Virus record (IMG/VR): IMGVR_UViG_3300006752_000222
Coordinates: 1-24,137 of that record
From: a virus
Direction: 5' to 3' (one strand)
DNA length: 24,137 nt
Shown: in pieces, positions 1-6,478 of the stretch
Position numbering within the stretch: the stretch's first letter is position 1
How the letters are laid out: each line of letters begins with the position of its first letter
The notes under the pieces: model-generated
The model's database searches: none
Told to the model about the DNA's origin: nothing
What the model saw: the letters and a program-made list of their open reading frames with translations, nothing else
Position numbers and translations under genes: made by a program

Positions 1-1
1 A

Positions 2-145
2 ATTGGCATAGAATTAAATGATGCGGTTTCTGAAATTAACAATGGTGGCATCCAAAAAGAAGTAGAAATGCAATGCGGTGAGTGTGAACATGTTTACACT
101 ACACCTATAAACTACGATCCAGTAGGTTTTTTCTTAAATTCCTAG
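2..145 (+). CDS. 26: gp26-like baseplate hub / tail assembly protein, C-terminal fragment
   Basis: This is the last 47 codons of a gene that begins before the window, ending at a TAG at 143-145. The fragment has a Cys-x2-Cys pair (CGEC) followed by a short hydrophobic end, YDPVGFFLNS. As I recall the T4 gp26 family (T4_baseplate), its C-terminus has the same pattern of a CxxC-type segment and then a final Phe-Phe. In T4, gp26 acts in assembly of the central baseplate hub. The zero frame ends 10 nt after a T TTT TTC slippery run at 127-133, and a -1 shift there would join it to the open frame that continues to 414. The family call rests on a short C-terminus, so it is moderate. The alternative is another tail-assembly chaperone of the same size class. 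Confidence 0.55.
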   Translation: MGIELNDAVSEINNGGIQKEVEMQCGECEHVYTTPINYDPVGFFLNS

Positions 146-184
146 GTGGGGCAGACCCTGAGCAAATCAGGGACTATCTAGGAA
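127..184 (+). promoter_or_regulatory. -1 programmed ribosomal frameshift signal
   Basis: The heptamer T TTT TTC lies at 127-133, in phase with the upstream gp26-like frame (codons TTT 128-130 and TTC 131-133). Both Phe codons re-pair perfectly after a -1 slip. After a 5-nt spacer, TTCCTAG at 139-145 pairs with CTAGGAA at 178-184 (7 bp). Inside it, CCCTGA at 156-161 pairs with TCAGGG at 167-172 (6 bp, 5-nt loop). A slippery heptamer, a short spacer and a stable stem are the canonical elements of a -1 frameshift. A homopolymer sequencing error is the main alternative. Confidence 0.7.
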
Positions 185-414
185 GTCTAGAACAGCAAAC
201 AGAAGATATCACAAAAGGCATTGCTGATTTTGTTATGTATTCTGAAGGTTCCATTGACTGGACTACTGCATGGCATATGGGCGTAGTCGATCAGTCGTTG
301 GTACTAGAATCTTTTAGTTCGTATATTACTGCCAAGAACGGCGGTAAAAAAGACAATGAAATGAAACAGGAAATGATACCTGATTATGTACCCGAACAGC
401 CATCAGAGGAATAA
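133..414 (+). CDS. -1 frame extension of the gp26-like protein (frameshift product)
   Basis: This frame is open from 88 to the TAA at 412-414. It has no ATG, GTG or TTG before an internal ATG at 235, so a conventional start would lose nearly half of it. Read by a -1 shift from the gp26-like frame at 127-133, it adds 93 residues beginning LKFLGGADPEQIRDYL and ending in an acidic, proline-containing tail (VPEQPSEE). The middle contains WTTAWHMGVVDQSLVLESF, an amphipathic helix-like stretch. I do not recognise a family. The architecture of a short upstream protein plus a -1 extension just before tail genes is that of the G/GT tail-assembly chaperones of lambda-type phages. The 3' end overlaps the convergent gene at 403-1299 by 12 nt. 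Confidence 0.6.
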   Translation, partial: LKFLGGADPEQIRDYLGSLEQQTEDITKGIADFVMYSEGSIDWTTAWHMGVVDQSLVLESFSSYITAKNGGKKDNEMKQEMIPDYVPEQPSEE

Positions 415-1299
415 GTCAGTACTGTTGTTGCCCTTTAATTGCTCTATGTGATTGACCCCGTCTAGATGTTCATCGATTAAATGCTCTAAGTCAAGTTGTT
501 CTAACTTGTCTATGATAGATTCAATTTCTTCCGAAAGATAACTAAACTCTGATACACAAGTAATCACATTAGCAGGTACTACACTTGCTTGTAATTTATA
601 TTTGGTGCGATCAAACATTGGTATTTGTTCATTGTGTTTTAAATGCAGTAATGCATGGTTGATGTTTCTGTGCATTACAAGACGCATAGCATCTAATTCT
701 TGTGCCGCTATACCAATAAACCCTTGATGTGTATTGTGTTGCATAGCGACGTTTATAATGCGTTGTAGGCCCCCTAAGTGACTGCATACTAACACTCTGT
801 TATACAGTTGGAACCAACTTAATCTCAATATGTAATTATCGTGTTGTGGGTCTAGGAGGTCGCGGAAAGATATTGTGTGCTCCGGTTTAAAATTTTCATA
901 GTTTCTGCCCAGCATATAACTGCCGGCATCAGTTCGGATAACCCAGTCAGCATAATCCGGAGCCTCTGCGTTTGTTTTAACTATGATTTCATCAGGGGAA
1001 TCCTTGTACACTAAGTCGGCCGTTTGCTCCGAAAATTGTTGTACTAGAAAAGGCATACTACCTATCTTGGCAAACTCATGTGCAACTGTTACATCATGTT
1101 CTGCTATAGCCAATATACATTCTAAAAAGTCTTGTGGGTGTCCTGATAAACCGTTGTATTTTTTATCCAGTAAAAGTTTAAACAATCCTAAGTTTCTAAA
1201 AGTCATGAGATTGTCAATAAAACTATTATTGTTTAAGTTACTACATGCTTCGTGAAATTCATGTTTTATGTGTAACCAATTATCTTCTACTGGTATCAT
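403..1299 (-). CDS. Acyl-CoA dehydrogenase-like protein, compact and degenerate
   Basis: This 298-residue protein keeps the outline of the acyl-CoA dehydrogenase (ACAD) fold. Residues about 30-100 look like the N-terminal helical domain: RNLGLFKLLLDKKYNGLSG resembles the family's 'GL..L.....YGG' motif and is followed by IAEHDVTVAHEFAK. A short beta-like middle (about 105-150, DYADWVIRTDAGSYMLG) and a helical C-terminal part (about 165-220) follow. Typical ACADs have about 380 residues, so the middle domain is strongly reduced. I cannot point to a conserved catalytic Glu, so an FAD enzyme, a different activity or a structural derivative are all possible. The start is supported by a CATAAATA late-type motif ending 5 nt upstream of the ATG; there is no Shine-Dalgarno. 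The end overlaps the convergent frameshift product. The reading frame is solid; the family call is a by-eye inference. Confidence 0.55.
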   Translation of the reverse strand: MIPVEDNWLHIKHEFHEACSNLNNNSFIDNLMTFRNLGLFKLLLDKKYNGLSGHPQDFLECILAIAEHDVTVAHEFAKIGSMPFLVQQFSEQTADLVYKDSPDEIIVKTNAEAPDYADWVIRTDAGSYMLGRNYENFKPEHTISFRDLLDPQHDNYILRLSWFQLYNRVLVCSHLGGLQRIINVAMQHNTHQGFIGIAAQELDAMRLVMHRNINHALLHLKHNEQIPMFDRTKYKLQASVVPANVITCVSEFSYLSEEIESIIDKLEQLDLEHLIDEHLDGVNHIEQLKGNNSTDLFL

Positions 1300-1304
1300 G
1301 TTAA

Positions 1305-1312
1305 TATTTATG
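1305..1312 (-). promoter_or_regulatory. Late promoter of the ACAD-like gene (CATAAATA)
   Basis: On the minus strand CATAAATA is followed by exactly 5 nt (TTAAC) and then the ATG at 1299. It matches the T4 late-promoter core TATAAATA at 7 of 8 positions. By T4 geometry (core from about -13 to -6) transcription would start on the A of the ATG. No Shine-Dalgarno fits between them. Confidence 0.6.
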
Positions 1313-1348
1313 TGTTAATGTTTATAGACACTTCGTGTCTTTGCCAAC

Positions 1349-1398
1349 TGCAAACTTCATTCACTTCGTTCATTTCAGTTTTTGTTTGCAATTTTTTT
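1349..1398 (+). terminator. Possible Rho-independent terminator
   Basis: TGCAAAC at 1349-1355 pairs with GTTTGCA at 1384-1390, followed by a run of seven T at 1392-1398. The 28-nt loop is long. A second pairing, AACTG 1346-1350 with CAGTT 1376-1380, would interleave with the first as in a pseudoknot. It could end plus-strand transcripts of the gp26-like gene that run through the convergent gene. Confidence 0.3.
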
Positions 1399-1430
1399 AA
1401 TAAAGAAGTTATCATGTATGTTGAGTCATA

Positions 1431-1451
1431 ATTCACCTGTAGCAGGTGAAT
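1431..1451. repeat. Perfect 9-bp inverted repeat
   Basis: ATTCACCTG at 1431-1439 is the exact reverse complement of CAGGTGAAT at 1443-1451, with a 3-nt centre (TAG). No T-run follows on either strand, so it is not a typical terminator. It may be a protein-binding operator or an RNA stem. Confidence 0.6.
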
Positions 1452-1557
1452 CAATAACGGGTCATCATGTGATGCATCGTCATCTATAACTCGGGTGCTG
1501 TTAAGAAGCGGTGGGCCTTTACTCCTCATACACTACCGTCACGAATCCCACGGAAAC

Positions 1558-1741
1558 CGGTATAACATTGTATAGTTCTGTTATACTGATTCTCAGGTTG
1601 CTTTTTCTCAGAGCCTGAATCGTTTAATACTGTTTGTCGTGCTACTGTATCTCATTTGCCGCCATACATTCCAGATCTCGCACCGTGTGAACGGATTGTC
1701 AAGGAAATCGATATTATATGCCTCGATGGGGTGGTGTATGG
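1558..1741 (+). ncRNA. Candidate structured RNA, several helices (strand uncertain)
   Basis: CGGTATAAC 1558-1566 pairs with GTTATACTG 1580-1588 (9 bp, one G-U). GATTC/CAGG 1588-1597 pairs with CCTGAATC 1614-1621 (8 bp, 2-nt bulge). CCATACA 1662-1668 pairs with TGTATGG 1735-1741 (7 bp). This last helix encloses CCGT-GTGA-ACGG at 1683-1694, whose GTGA loop has GNRA form, and ATCGA 1707-1711 with TCGAT 1723-1727, giving a three-way-junction shape. The helices were found by eye and no known RNA family is recognised. It is not a tRNA: no T-loop or cloverleaf could be found. Confidence 0.3.
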
Positions 1742-1750
1742 TCCTATGTG

Positions 1751-1784
1751 TTTGCCGGGTGTGCCGTGATGTGCCTTGTGTGCC
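1751..1784. repeat. Four spaced short direct repeats (T[G/T]TGCC-type)
   Basis: TTTGCC at 1751-1756 is followed by TGTGCC at 1760-1765, 1770-1775 and 1779-1784. The repeat ends are spaced 9, 10 and 9 nt, close to one DNA helical turn. On the other strand they read GGCACA. The array lies about 70 bp upstream of the oxygenase late promoter. It could be an array of binding sites, but the units are short. Confidence 0.4.
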
Positions 1785-1855
1785 TTAGTCCTGTTGTTCA
1801 GTTAATAGTTATCGTTTTATAATGTTGGATATAACATTTTTTGAGTATTTGTAAT

Positions 1856-1863
1856 TATAAATA
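1856..1863 (+). promoter_or_regulatory. Late promoter of the oxygenase gene (TATAAATA)
   Basis: This is an exact match to the T4 late-promoter core. It ends 5 nt before the ATG at 1869, with no Shine-Dalgarno between, so the predicted message starts at the A of the ATG. Confidence 0.7.
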
Positions 1864-1868
1864 AATTT

Positions 1869-2366
1869 ATGGAGCATTTTATAATCACTAATATTTTGAC
1901 TAAAGATCAGTGTACTGACGTAATAAACAAATTACCAGACGAATCTCCCAACCCTGGGGGTTTAACAATGGTACCTGGTTACTGGACTGACACCAACTGG
2001 AATAACACACATAAAACATTTAATACGCACCGGTTACGATTAACACAGGATTTAGCGAGGTATGTTAGCAGTTTGATCAAGCCAGTAAGTATAGATTCGG
2101 AACCATACACAATAACAAGGCATAATGTTTTCTATGCTAATTATTATAACAAAAATGACACTTGTACTAAACACAAAGATCTATCAAAGTACTCTATATG
2201 TATTCCCCTCAATGACGAGTTTGAAGGCGGGATATTTTATATTGAGGATAAGCCTGTAGAACTAAAAGCAGGGGACGGAATACTTTTCCCTGGTGATACA
2301 GAACATGAAGTAAGCAAAGTTATTTCTGGTACTAGATGGAGTTTATGTATCTGGATTATGGAGTGA
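1869..2366 (+). CDS. 2-oxoglutarate/Fe(II)-dependent oxygenase (prolyl-4-hydroxylase type)
   Basis: This 165-residue protein has the facial triad of the 2OG-Fe(II) oxygenase superfamily: H102-K-D104 (the HxD motif) and H146, with R156 as the likely 2-oxoglutarate-binding Arg ten residues later. The beta-strand FEGGIFYI (about 118-125) and the turn AGDGILFPGDTEHEV (about 134-148) are typical of the double-stranded beta-helix core. Related oxygenases are common in marine T4-like phages, where substrates are mostly unknown; hydroxylation of a protein or nucleic-acid target is possible. The gene is preceded directly by a TATAAATA late promoter, so late and possibly leaderless expression is expected. 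Its last 24 nt overlap the convergent GIY-YIG gene. All metal ligands are present, so it should be active. Confidence 0.85.
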   Translation: MEHFIITNILTKDQCTDVINKLPDESPNPGGLTMVPGYWTDTNWNNTHKTFNTHRLRLTQDLARYVSSLIKPVSIDSEPYTITRHNVFYANYYNKNDTCTKHKDLSKYSICIPLNDEFEGGIFYIEDKPVELKAGDGILFPGDTEHEVSKVISGTRWSLCIWIME

Positions 2367-2786
2367 ATCTTTAACGCCTTCACGTAAGATTTTTGAACCA
2401 CCTACTCGAACGTTGATAATACCATTATAATAGTCATCACGCAATAATACTTTTCTTTCAAATTGCTCTCTTGCTTCTAAATAACTAGCAACGCCTCTGC
2501 TAGGACAAAAGTATAAAATCTCTCTAGTAAACTTATCTTCACCTAGTGCTTTTACATCTTCTTTTAAATTGTCTGAACTGCCCCAATAAGTTTGCCAATC
2601 TGATTCCTTGGTACCTCTGCGTTTGTTCTTTTTGCCTTTCAGCGGCGGTTTTGTTGTTTTAAACTTTGCTAGTTTCTTGCCAACATACTTTTTGTCATTT
2701 GTGTTATTGGTAATTAGATATACAAATGCTTCGCAATCTTCAGGTAAGTTGTCTACTACTTCTCCGTTATAGGTCCAATTGCTCAT
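2343..2786 (-). CDS. GIY-YIG family endonuclease
   Basis: This 147-residue protein carries a GIY-YIG core. FVYLITN (residues 21-27) is the first strand, with FVY in place of GIY, and KKYVGKK (32-38) is the second, with YVG in place of YIG. A basic linker (KPPLKGKKNKRRGTK, about 46-60), the segment ESDWQTYWGSSDNLKEDV (about 61-78), and SYLEAREQFE (101-110) follow; the last includes a candidate metal-binding Glu. The domain fills nearly the whole protein, so it is free-standing and not an obvious homing enzyme with a separate DNA-binding domain. Its start shares one base with the gp46 stop (TAATG), so it is translationally coupled as the last gene of the 55-47-46 operon. A role in DNA processing or host DNA breakdown is plausible; intron-less homing is the alternative. 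Confidence 0.75.
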   Translation of the reverse strand: MSNWTYNGEVVDNLPEDCEAFVYLITNNTNDKKYVGKKLAKFKTTKPPLKGKKNKRRGTKESDWQTYWGSSDNLKEDVKALGEDKFTREILYFCPSRGVASYLEAREQFERKVLLRDDYYNGIINVRVGGSKILREGVKDSLHNPDT

Positions 2787-4555
2787 TAAGTTCCTACATA
2801 TTCTGTGTCTGTGTTGTAACTTGTGAAGCCACCTTCTTTGATCACATACAGCACATCATTAACTCTACCACTAAGTTCTTCTCTGTGTGATATAAGCATA
2901 ATGTTTTTGTTTTGTTCTCTGCTCATTTTCTTGAGAATGCCTAATGCATTCTCAACACCTACACCATCTAAACCACTGTCAATAAGTTCGTCAATACACA
3001 AGAAGTTCATAGGGTGATTAAGACTTTCATATATGTCTCTGAATGCCCAACTCAAACTCAGTATAAGTCTGTTTCGTTCACCTCTACTTAAATTATCAAA
3101 GTCTAAGTCTCTGCCATACTCGGTGATTTCTACACTAAGGTCGCTGTTAAACTTAACGTCATGCGGTAAGCCAATAGCATTTAAGTAGTGTGCTAGTCTG
3201 TGATTCAAGTAAGCAATGTTTTGATCAATAATACGTCTACGGATAAAACTATCTTTACTTGTTAGCAATTTATATAAGAATTCTTGATGATCTTTTAATG
3301 CTGTAAGTTCATTTATAGTGTCCCAACTGACTTCTTGAATGCCTGTTTCCTTCATAGATTCTATTTGTTCAACATAAGGATTCTCTTCGTTATTCTTATC
3401 TTTAATACTTTGTATTAAGTTGTCTACATTATTTCTATGTGTAAGGGCCTCTTCTAGTGTTCTATAGAAGGTTTTAGGGCGTTCTTGAACCGGTCCTAGC
3501 ATTTCTACGCCGTTTTTTAAGTCTTTTTCTTTAGTGATAAGTGTGTCGTAATATGTCTTTTCTTCTGTTATTTCGGTGTTTAAATCGGCCGTATATTCTT
3601 CATGTGTGTCTAAATGTGCTGTTTCTTGCCCACATGCAGGGCATACGCCTTCTTTTGCTTTAACTAGATTTGCTTCTAGTGTTTGCAGTTTAGTATTACT
3701 TCTTTTAATACTGTTTTCTGTGTTAGTTATATTGCTTACTAACACATTTAAATTTGCTTCATGGTCTTTGATTTCTACTAGTGTGTTGTGTTTTGCAATT
3801 TCGTTATCTACATCTAGTTCATTTAATTCTTCTAATGCATCAGCCATTTCAGAAAGTTTAGTTTTCTTATTGGCTTCCCAAGCCATACTGCGACTTTCAA
3901 TTTCCTTAATGTTCTTTTCCATTCGAGTGTTGCCATCTTTGATAGCATTGATACGAATTTCTTCTTCCTTGATACTGTCTCTGGTATCCTTCATTCTTTC
4001 TTTGAGTGTTTCTGCTTTTTCTGATAATTCTTGTATACCAAGCAGTTGTTCGATCATGTCTCGCTGATCGTTATTTTTCATTCCTAAGAAAGGTTCAGTG
4101 TATGTGTTTAGTGCAACAATGTGTTTGAACATTTCATGACTAAAGCCAATAATTTTTTCTATGTGTTTTTGTGTTTCTCTGCTGTCGCCTTGTTGCTCTT
4201 GATCTTCTGATTCCGTGCCGTTAACAAAGAAACGCAACACATTAGGTCGTCTGCCTCTTTCTATGCGATAGTCAACACCGTTTAGTTCAAAGTCGACACT
4301 AACAATCATGCCTTTGCCGTTAGTCTTATTAATAAGATTATCACGTCTGATGTTTGTTAATGCTTCACCATAAAGTGCATAACTGAGTGCATTAATAATA
4401 GTAGTTTTACCTGTACCATTTCTACTACCATCGCCACCTAAGTCTAAGTTATTACCTAGTACTAGTGTTAAGTTCTTGTCATCGAAACGTACACCTTGAA
4501 CGTTGTTTCCAACACTCATGAAATTCTTTACACTGATATTTTTTAGTTTAAGCAT
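2786..4555 (-). CDS. 46: gp46, recombination endonuclease subunit (Rad50/SbcC-like ATPase)
   Basis: This 589-residue protein has the layout of Rad50/SbcC ATPases. Walker A lies at 43-51 (GSRNGTGKT). Long charged coiled-coil arms run from about 170 to 300 and 315 to 430, with a CPAC zinc hook at 305-308 between them. The ABC signature LSRGE is at 489-493, Walker B at 517-523 (NFLCIDE), and the switch His at 557 (LISHRE). With gp47 it resects DNA ends in phage recombination-dependent replication and helps degrade host DNA. The length is close to T4 gp46 (about 560). It starts 3 nt after the gp47 stop and ends by sharing one base with the GIY-YIG start, so it is mid-operon. All ATPase motifs look intact. 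Confidence 0.96.
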   Translation of the reverse strand: MLKLKNISVKNFMSVGNNVQGVRFDDKNLTLVLGNNLDLGGDGSRNGTGKTTIINALSYALYGEALTNIRRDNLINKTNGKGMIVSVDFELNGVDYRIERGRRPNVLRFFVNGTESEDQEQQGDSRETQKHIEKIIGFSHEMFKHIVALNTYTEPFLGMKNNDQRDMIEQLLGIQELSEKAETLKERMKDTRDSIKEEEIRINAIKDGNTRMEKNIKEIESRSMAWEANKKTKLSEMADALEELNELDVDNEIAKHNTLVEIKDHEANLNVLVSNITNTENSIKRSNTKLQTLEANLVKAKEGVCPACGQETAHLDTHEEYTADLNTEITEEKTYYDTLITKEKDLKNGVEMLGPVQERPKTFYRTLEEALTHRNNVDNLIQSIKDKNNEENPYVEQIESMKETGIQEVSWDTINELTALKDHQEFLYKLLTSKDSFIRRRIIDQNIAYLNHRLAHYLNAIGLPHDVKFNSDLSVEITEYGRDLDFDNLSRGERNRLILSLSWAFRDIYESLNHPMNFLCIDELIDSGLDGVGVENALGILKKMSREQNKNIMLISHREELSGRVNDVLYVIKEGGFTSYNTDTEYVGT

Positions 4556-4558
4556 ATA

Positions 4559-5572
4559 TTATAAATTTTGGTAAATGTCAATTAACTTTTCTGTGTCAAT
4601 TGTATTACTTTCTATAGTTTGTAATTGGCTGATAACAATTTGTTCAACACTTTCAAATGATATTTCGCCGGCTTCGTATTCTTCTTCAACTTCTTTAATA
4701 GGTACAAGTTGTATTTCTCTACACTTGTATTTGTCCATAAAGTTTTCTTTGATAAACGTTGCTTCTTCATAACTGATATCAACGTCTAATTTGATTCTAG
4801 CATAAGTGTATGCATCTAAATATTTTGCAGGATTATCGATTAATTCAACAAGTCCGCAAGTAACATACTTAGGACACTCTGGCCAATTAACATATACTGG
4901 TTCTTTGTCCCATTCAAGATACATGTAACCTCTGTCATTGTCACCTGCGTCTGCGTAATTGTGCGGAAATGCGTTACCAATGTAATGTATGTTTTCATCA
5001 TATTGTCTTTTATGGAAATGGCCACTAAAAACATACTCTGGGTTTCTCAGCATAGACGCATTGATACCACCATGATCGGGCATTTCAATCATTGCATTCA
5101 TTTTAAAGAAAGGTAATTCAAAATGTCCAAACATGTATTTGCATGTCATCTTAGCAACTTTCTTGTATTCGTTTTCAACTAACCAAGGCACAATACCAAC
5201 GTTGCCTTCTTCAAACAACTCATCTATCATTACAAAGTTGTTTAAGTCTCTAGCAAACTCCATACTATTGAGTTCACGTTTGTCTCTGTAATATAAATCG
5301 TGGTTACCTGTAATAAAATACACTTTGTCAAATGCGTCGTTGAGTTTCTTTAGATCATTCCAACTGGCATTAAGTGTTGCAACATTTACACTTGCTCTAT
5401 GGTGATGCCAGTCGCCTAAAAAGAAACATGTTTCGGCACCACGAACTTTTGCCTCTGCAATAAACCAGTCAACAAAATTATTACAATCTTTTAAGTGTTG
5501 ATGGCTATTAGATTTAAGTCCGTAATGTATGTCCGTAAAGACGACTGCTTTTTCAAATAAATTGTCTGTCAT
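4559..5572 (-). CDS. 47: gp47, recombination endonuclease subunit (Mre11/SbcD-like nuclease)
   Basis: This 337-residue protein has the calcineurin-like phosphoesterase motifs of Mre11/SbcD in order: D14-x-H16, GDWHHH with D54 at 53-58, GNHD at 89-92, H150 (FGHFE), and GHFHKR with H185 and H187. These provide the two-metal active site. It is the nuclease partner of gp46, acting on DNA ends during recombination and replication restart. T4 gp47 has 339 residues, so this is full length. It lies 2 nt after gp55 and 3 nt before gp46 in a tight minus-strand operon. Confidence 0.96.
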   Translation of the reverse strand: MTDNLFEKAVVFTDIHYGLKSNSHQHLKDCNNFVDWFIAEAKVRGAETCFFLGDWHHHRASVNVATLNASWNDLKKLNDAFDKVYFITGNHDLYYRDKRELNSMEFARDLNNFVMIDELFEEGNVGIVPWLVENEYKKVAKMTCKYMFGHFELPFFKMNAMIEMPDHGGINASMLRNPEYVFSGHFHKRQYDENIHYIGNAFPHNYADAGDNDRGYMYLEWDKEPVYVNWPECPKYVTCGLVELIDNPAKYLDAYTYARIKLDVDISYEEATFIKENFMDKYKCREIQLVPIKEVEEEYEAGEISFESVEQIVISQLQTIESNTIDTEKLIDIYQNL

Positions 5573-5574
5573 AC

Positions 5575-6426
5575 TTAGGCATCCGATTCTGAATTCTTTG
5601 TTTCTTCTCTCAAAGCCTTCATCTCATTTTCATGCTGAATCTGTCTGCCATAACTTGGTAAGTGCCCAGAGTCAATTAATATATCGTCTCTGATGTTTTG
5701 ATTTTTCTTTTCTATGTTTAACACTCTTGTGAAACTGTTATTTACAGCGGCAGTATAATAAGCAAATGGATTGTCTGATTTTGCTTCATTAAATTGCAAA
5801 CCAATCATAGCAAGTTGTAATAATGCTTGACCTCTCATTTCATCAACATAAGTATATCCTCTCCAATTGGATCTTTGACTATACCTGTCAACTAATTTAA
5901 GATACATTTTTCCTAACTCGTTTGTAATGCTACCATGATCAACAGAAAACTTGCCACTCTTAGGACCGCCTTTCCAATGACTCCTAGCAACCTCTTCCCA
6001 TGTACCGTTTATCAAGCCATAATGCTTAAATGGTGGAAAGTTTACTTTTGCTTTTGTTTCTGCTTCGTTTCTAGGATTCTTTTTTCTGCCCGGTTCTAGT
6101 GGAATATGTTCATAAGTCATTTGTCTTATTACCACGTCTTCGTCAGCAATATCTTCAATATCAACTAAAAAGTCTTTTTGTCTAGGCTTTTTATTTGCAG
6201 GTCCTTCGTAACCTTCGACTGCTTTTTTATAAGCAAAGTCCTTCATCTTTCCTGCTTTGTTTTGTTTTGCTTCGAGTATCACTGCATCAGTAATTTCATC
6301 TTCTAAATCAATAATAATGTCTGGATAATCATATTGCGGTGATTTAACCCAACAAAAAGACATCTTGCTTAGATGTATTTGTTTAAGTAAATCTTTATTG
6401 TTCAAGTATTTAACTTTTGCGACCAT
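5575..6426 (-). CDS. 55: gp55, late-transcription sigma factor
   Basis: The N-terminus (KVKYLNNKDLLKQI, residues 4-17) matches that of T4 gp55 (KPKYNYVNNKELLQAI). Residues about 170-250 match its sigma region-2-like core (RSNWRGYTYVDEMRGQALL, NPFAYYTAAVNNSFTRVLNIEKKNQ). gp55 directs host RNA polymerase to TATAAATA-type late promoters, and such motifs occur across this window. T4 gp55 has 185 residues; the extra length here is mainly a charged insert of about 100-140 residues between the N-terminal motif and the core. The C-terminus (ALREETKNSESDA) lacks the hydrophobic SLDFLYE-like tail with which T4 gp55 binds the sliding clamp. It is the first gene of the early operon, with AAGGAG placed before the ATG. 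Confidence 0.85.
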   Translation of the reverse strand: MVAKVKYLNNKDLLKQIHLSKMSFCWVKSPQYDYPDIIIDLEDEITDAVILEAKQNKAGKMKDFAYKKAVEGYEGPANKKPRQKDFLVDIEDIADEDVVIRQMTYEHIPLEPGRKKNPRNEAETKAKVNFPPFKHYGLINGTWEEVARSHWKGGPKSGKFSVDHGSITNELGKMYLKLVDRYSQRSNWRGYTYVDEMRGQALLQLAMIGLQFNEAKSDNPFAYYTAAVNNSFTRVLNIEKKNQNIRDDILIDSGHLPSYGRQIQHENEMKALREETKNSESDA

Positions 6427-6450
6427 TGTGTCTCCTTATAATTAACCTTT

Positions 6451-6478
6451 ATTATACATTAATTTTTTCTAGTGTCAA
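6451..6478 (-). promoter_or_regulatory. Early sigma-70 promoter of the 55-47-46-GIY operon
   Basis: On the minus strand a perfect TTGACA (6473-6478) and a perfect TATAAT (6451-6456) are separated by 16 nt. The -10 box lies 24 nt upstream of the gp55 start codon, with AAGGAG in between. This is a strong host-type promoter, fitting early expression by the host polymerase. Confidence 0.85.

Larger units (their letters stand above)
1300..1868. other. 569-bp gene-free, hairpin-rich island between divergent late promoters
   Basis: No convincing gene is visible here. The stretch from about 1430 to 1800 looks clearly less AT-rich than its flanks. It contains many inverted repeats: 1326-1331/1335-1340, 1431-1439/1443-1451, 1558-1566/1580-1588, a bulged stem 1588-1597/1614-1621, and a nested set at 1662-1741. 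It also holds four spaced (T)GTGCC repeats at 1751-1784. Late promoters fire outward from both edges. A structured non-coding RNA, a regulatory or replication site, or the decayed remains of a gene are all compatible with this. Confidence 0.6.

Noticed and set aside
1308-1529. Minus-strand 73-codon frame starting MRSKGPPLL
   Set aside because: There is no ribosome-binding site, the composition is unlike neighbouring genes, it contains the perfect inverted repeat at 1431-1451, and it runs into the late promoter of the next gene.
1608-1784. Minus-strand open frame of 58 codons with protein-like text (EAYNIDFLDNPFTRCEIWNVW), followed in another frame by NLRISITELYNVIPVSVGF
   Set aside because: It has no start codon apart from an internal ATG that leaves about 15 codons, and joining the two frames needs an unsupported shift. 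It could be a decayed gene, but chance is enough to explain it.
1300-1868. Possible tRNA or group I intron in the non-coding island
   Set aside because: No T-loop motif or cloverleaf was found on either strand, and the flanks do not form a split gene that an intron could interrupt.
3576-4067. 163-codon plus-strand open frame inside gp46
   Set aside because: It is antisense to the gp46 coiled-coil region; its Ser/Leu-rich composition is a by-product of the Glu/Lys-rich sense codons.
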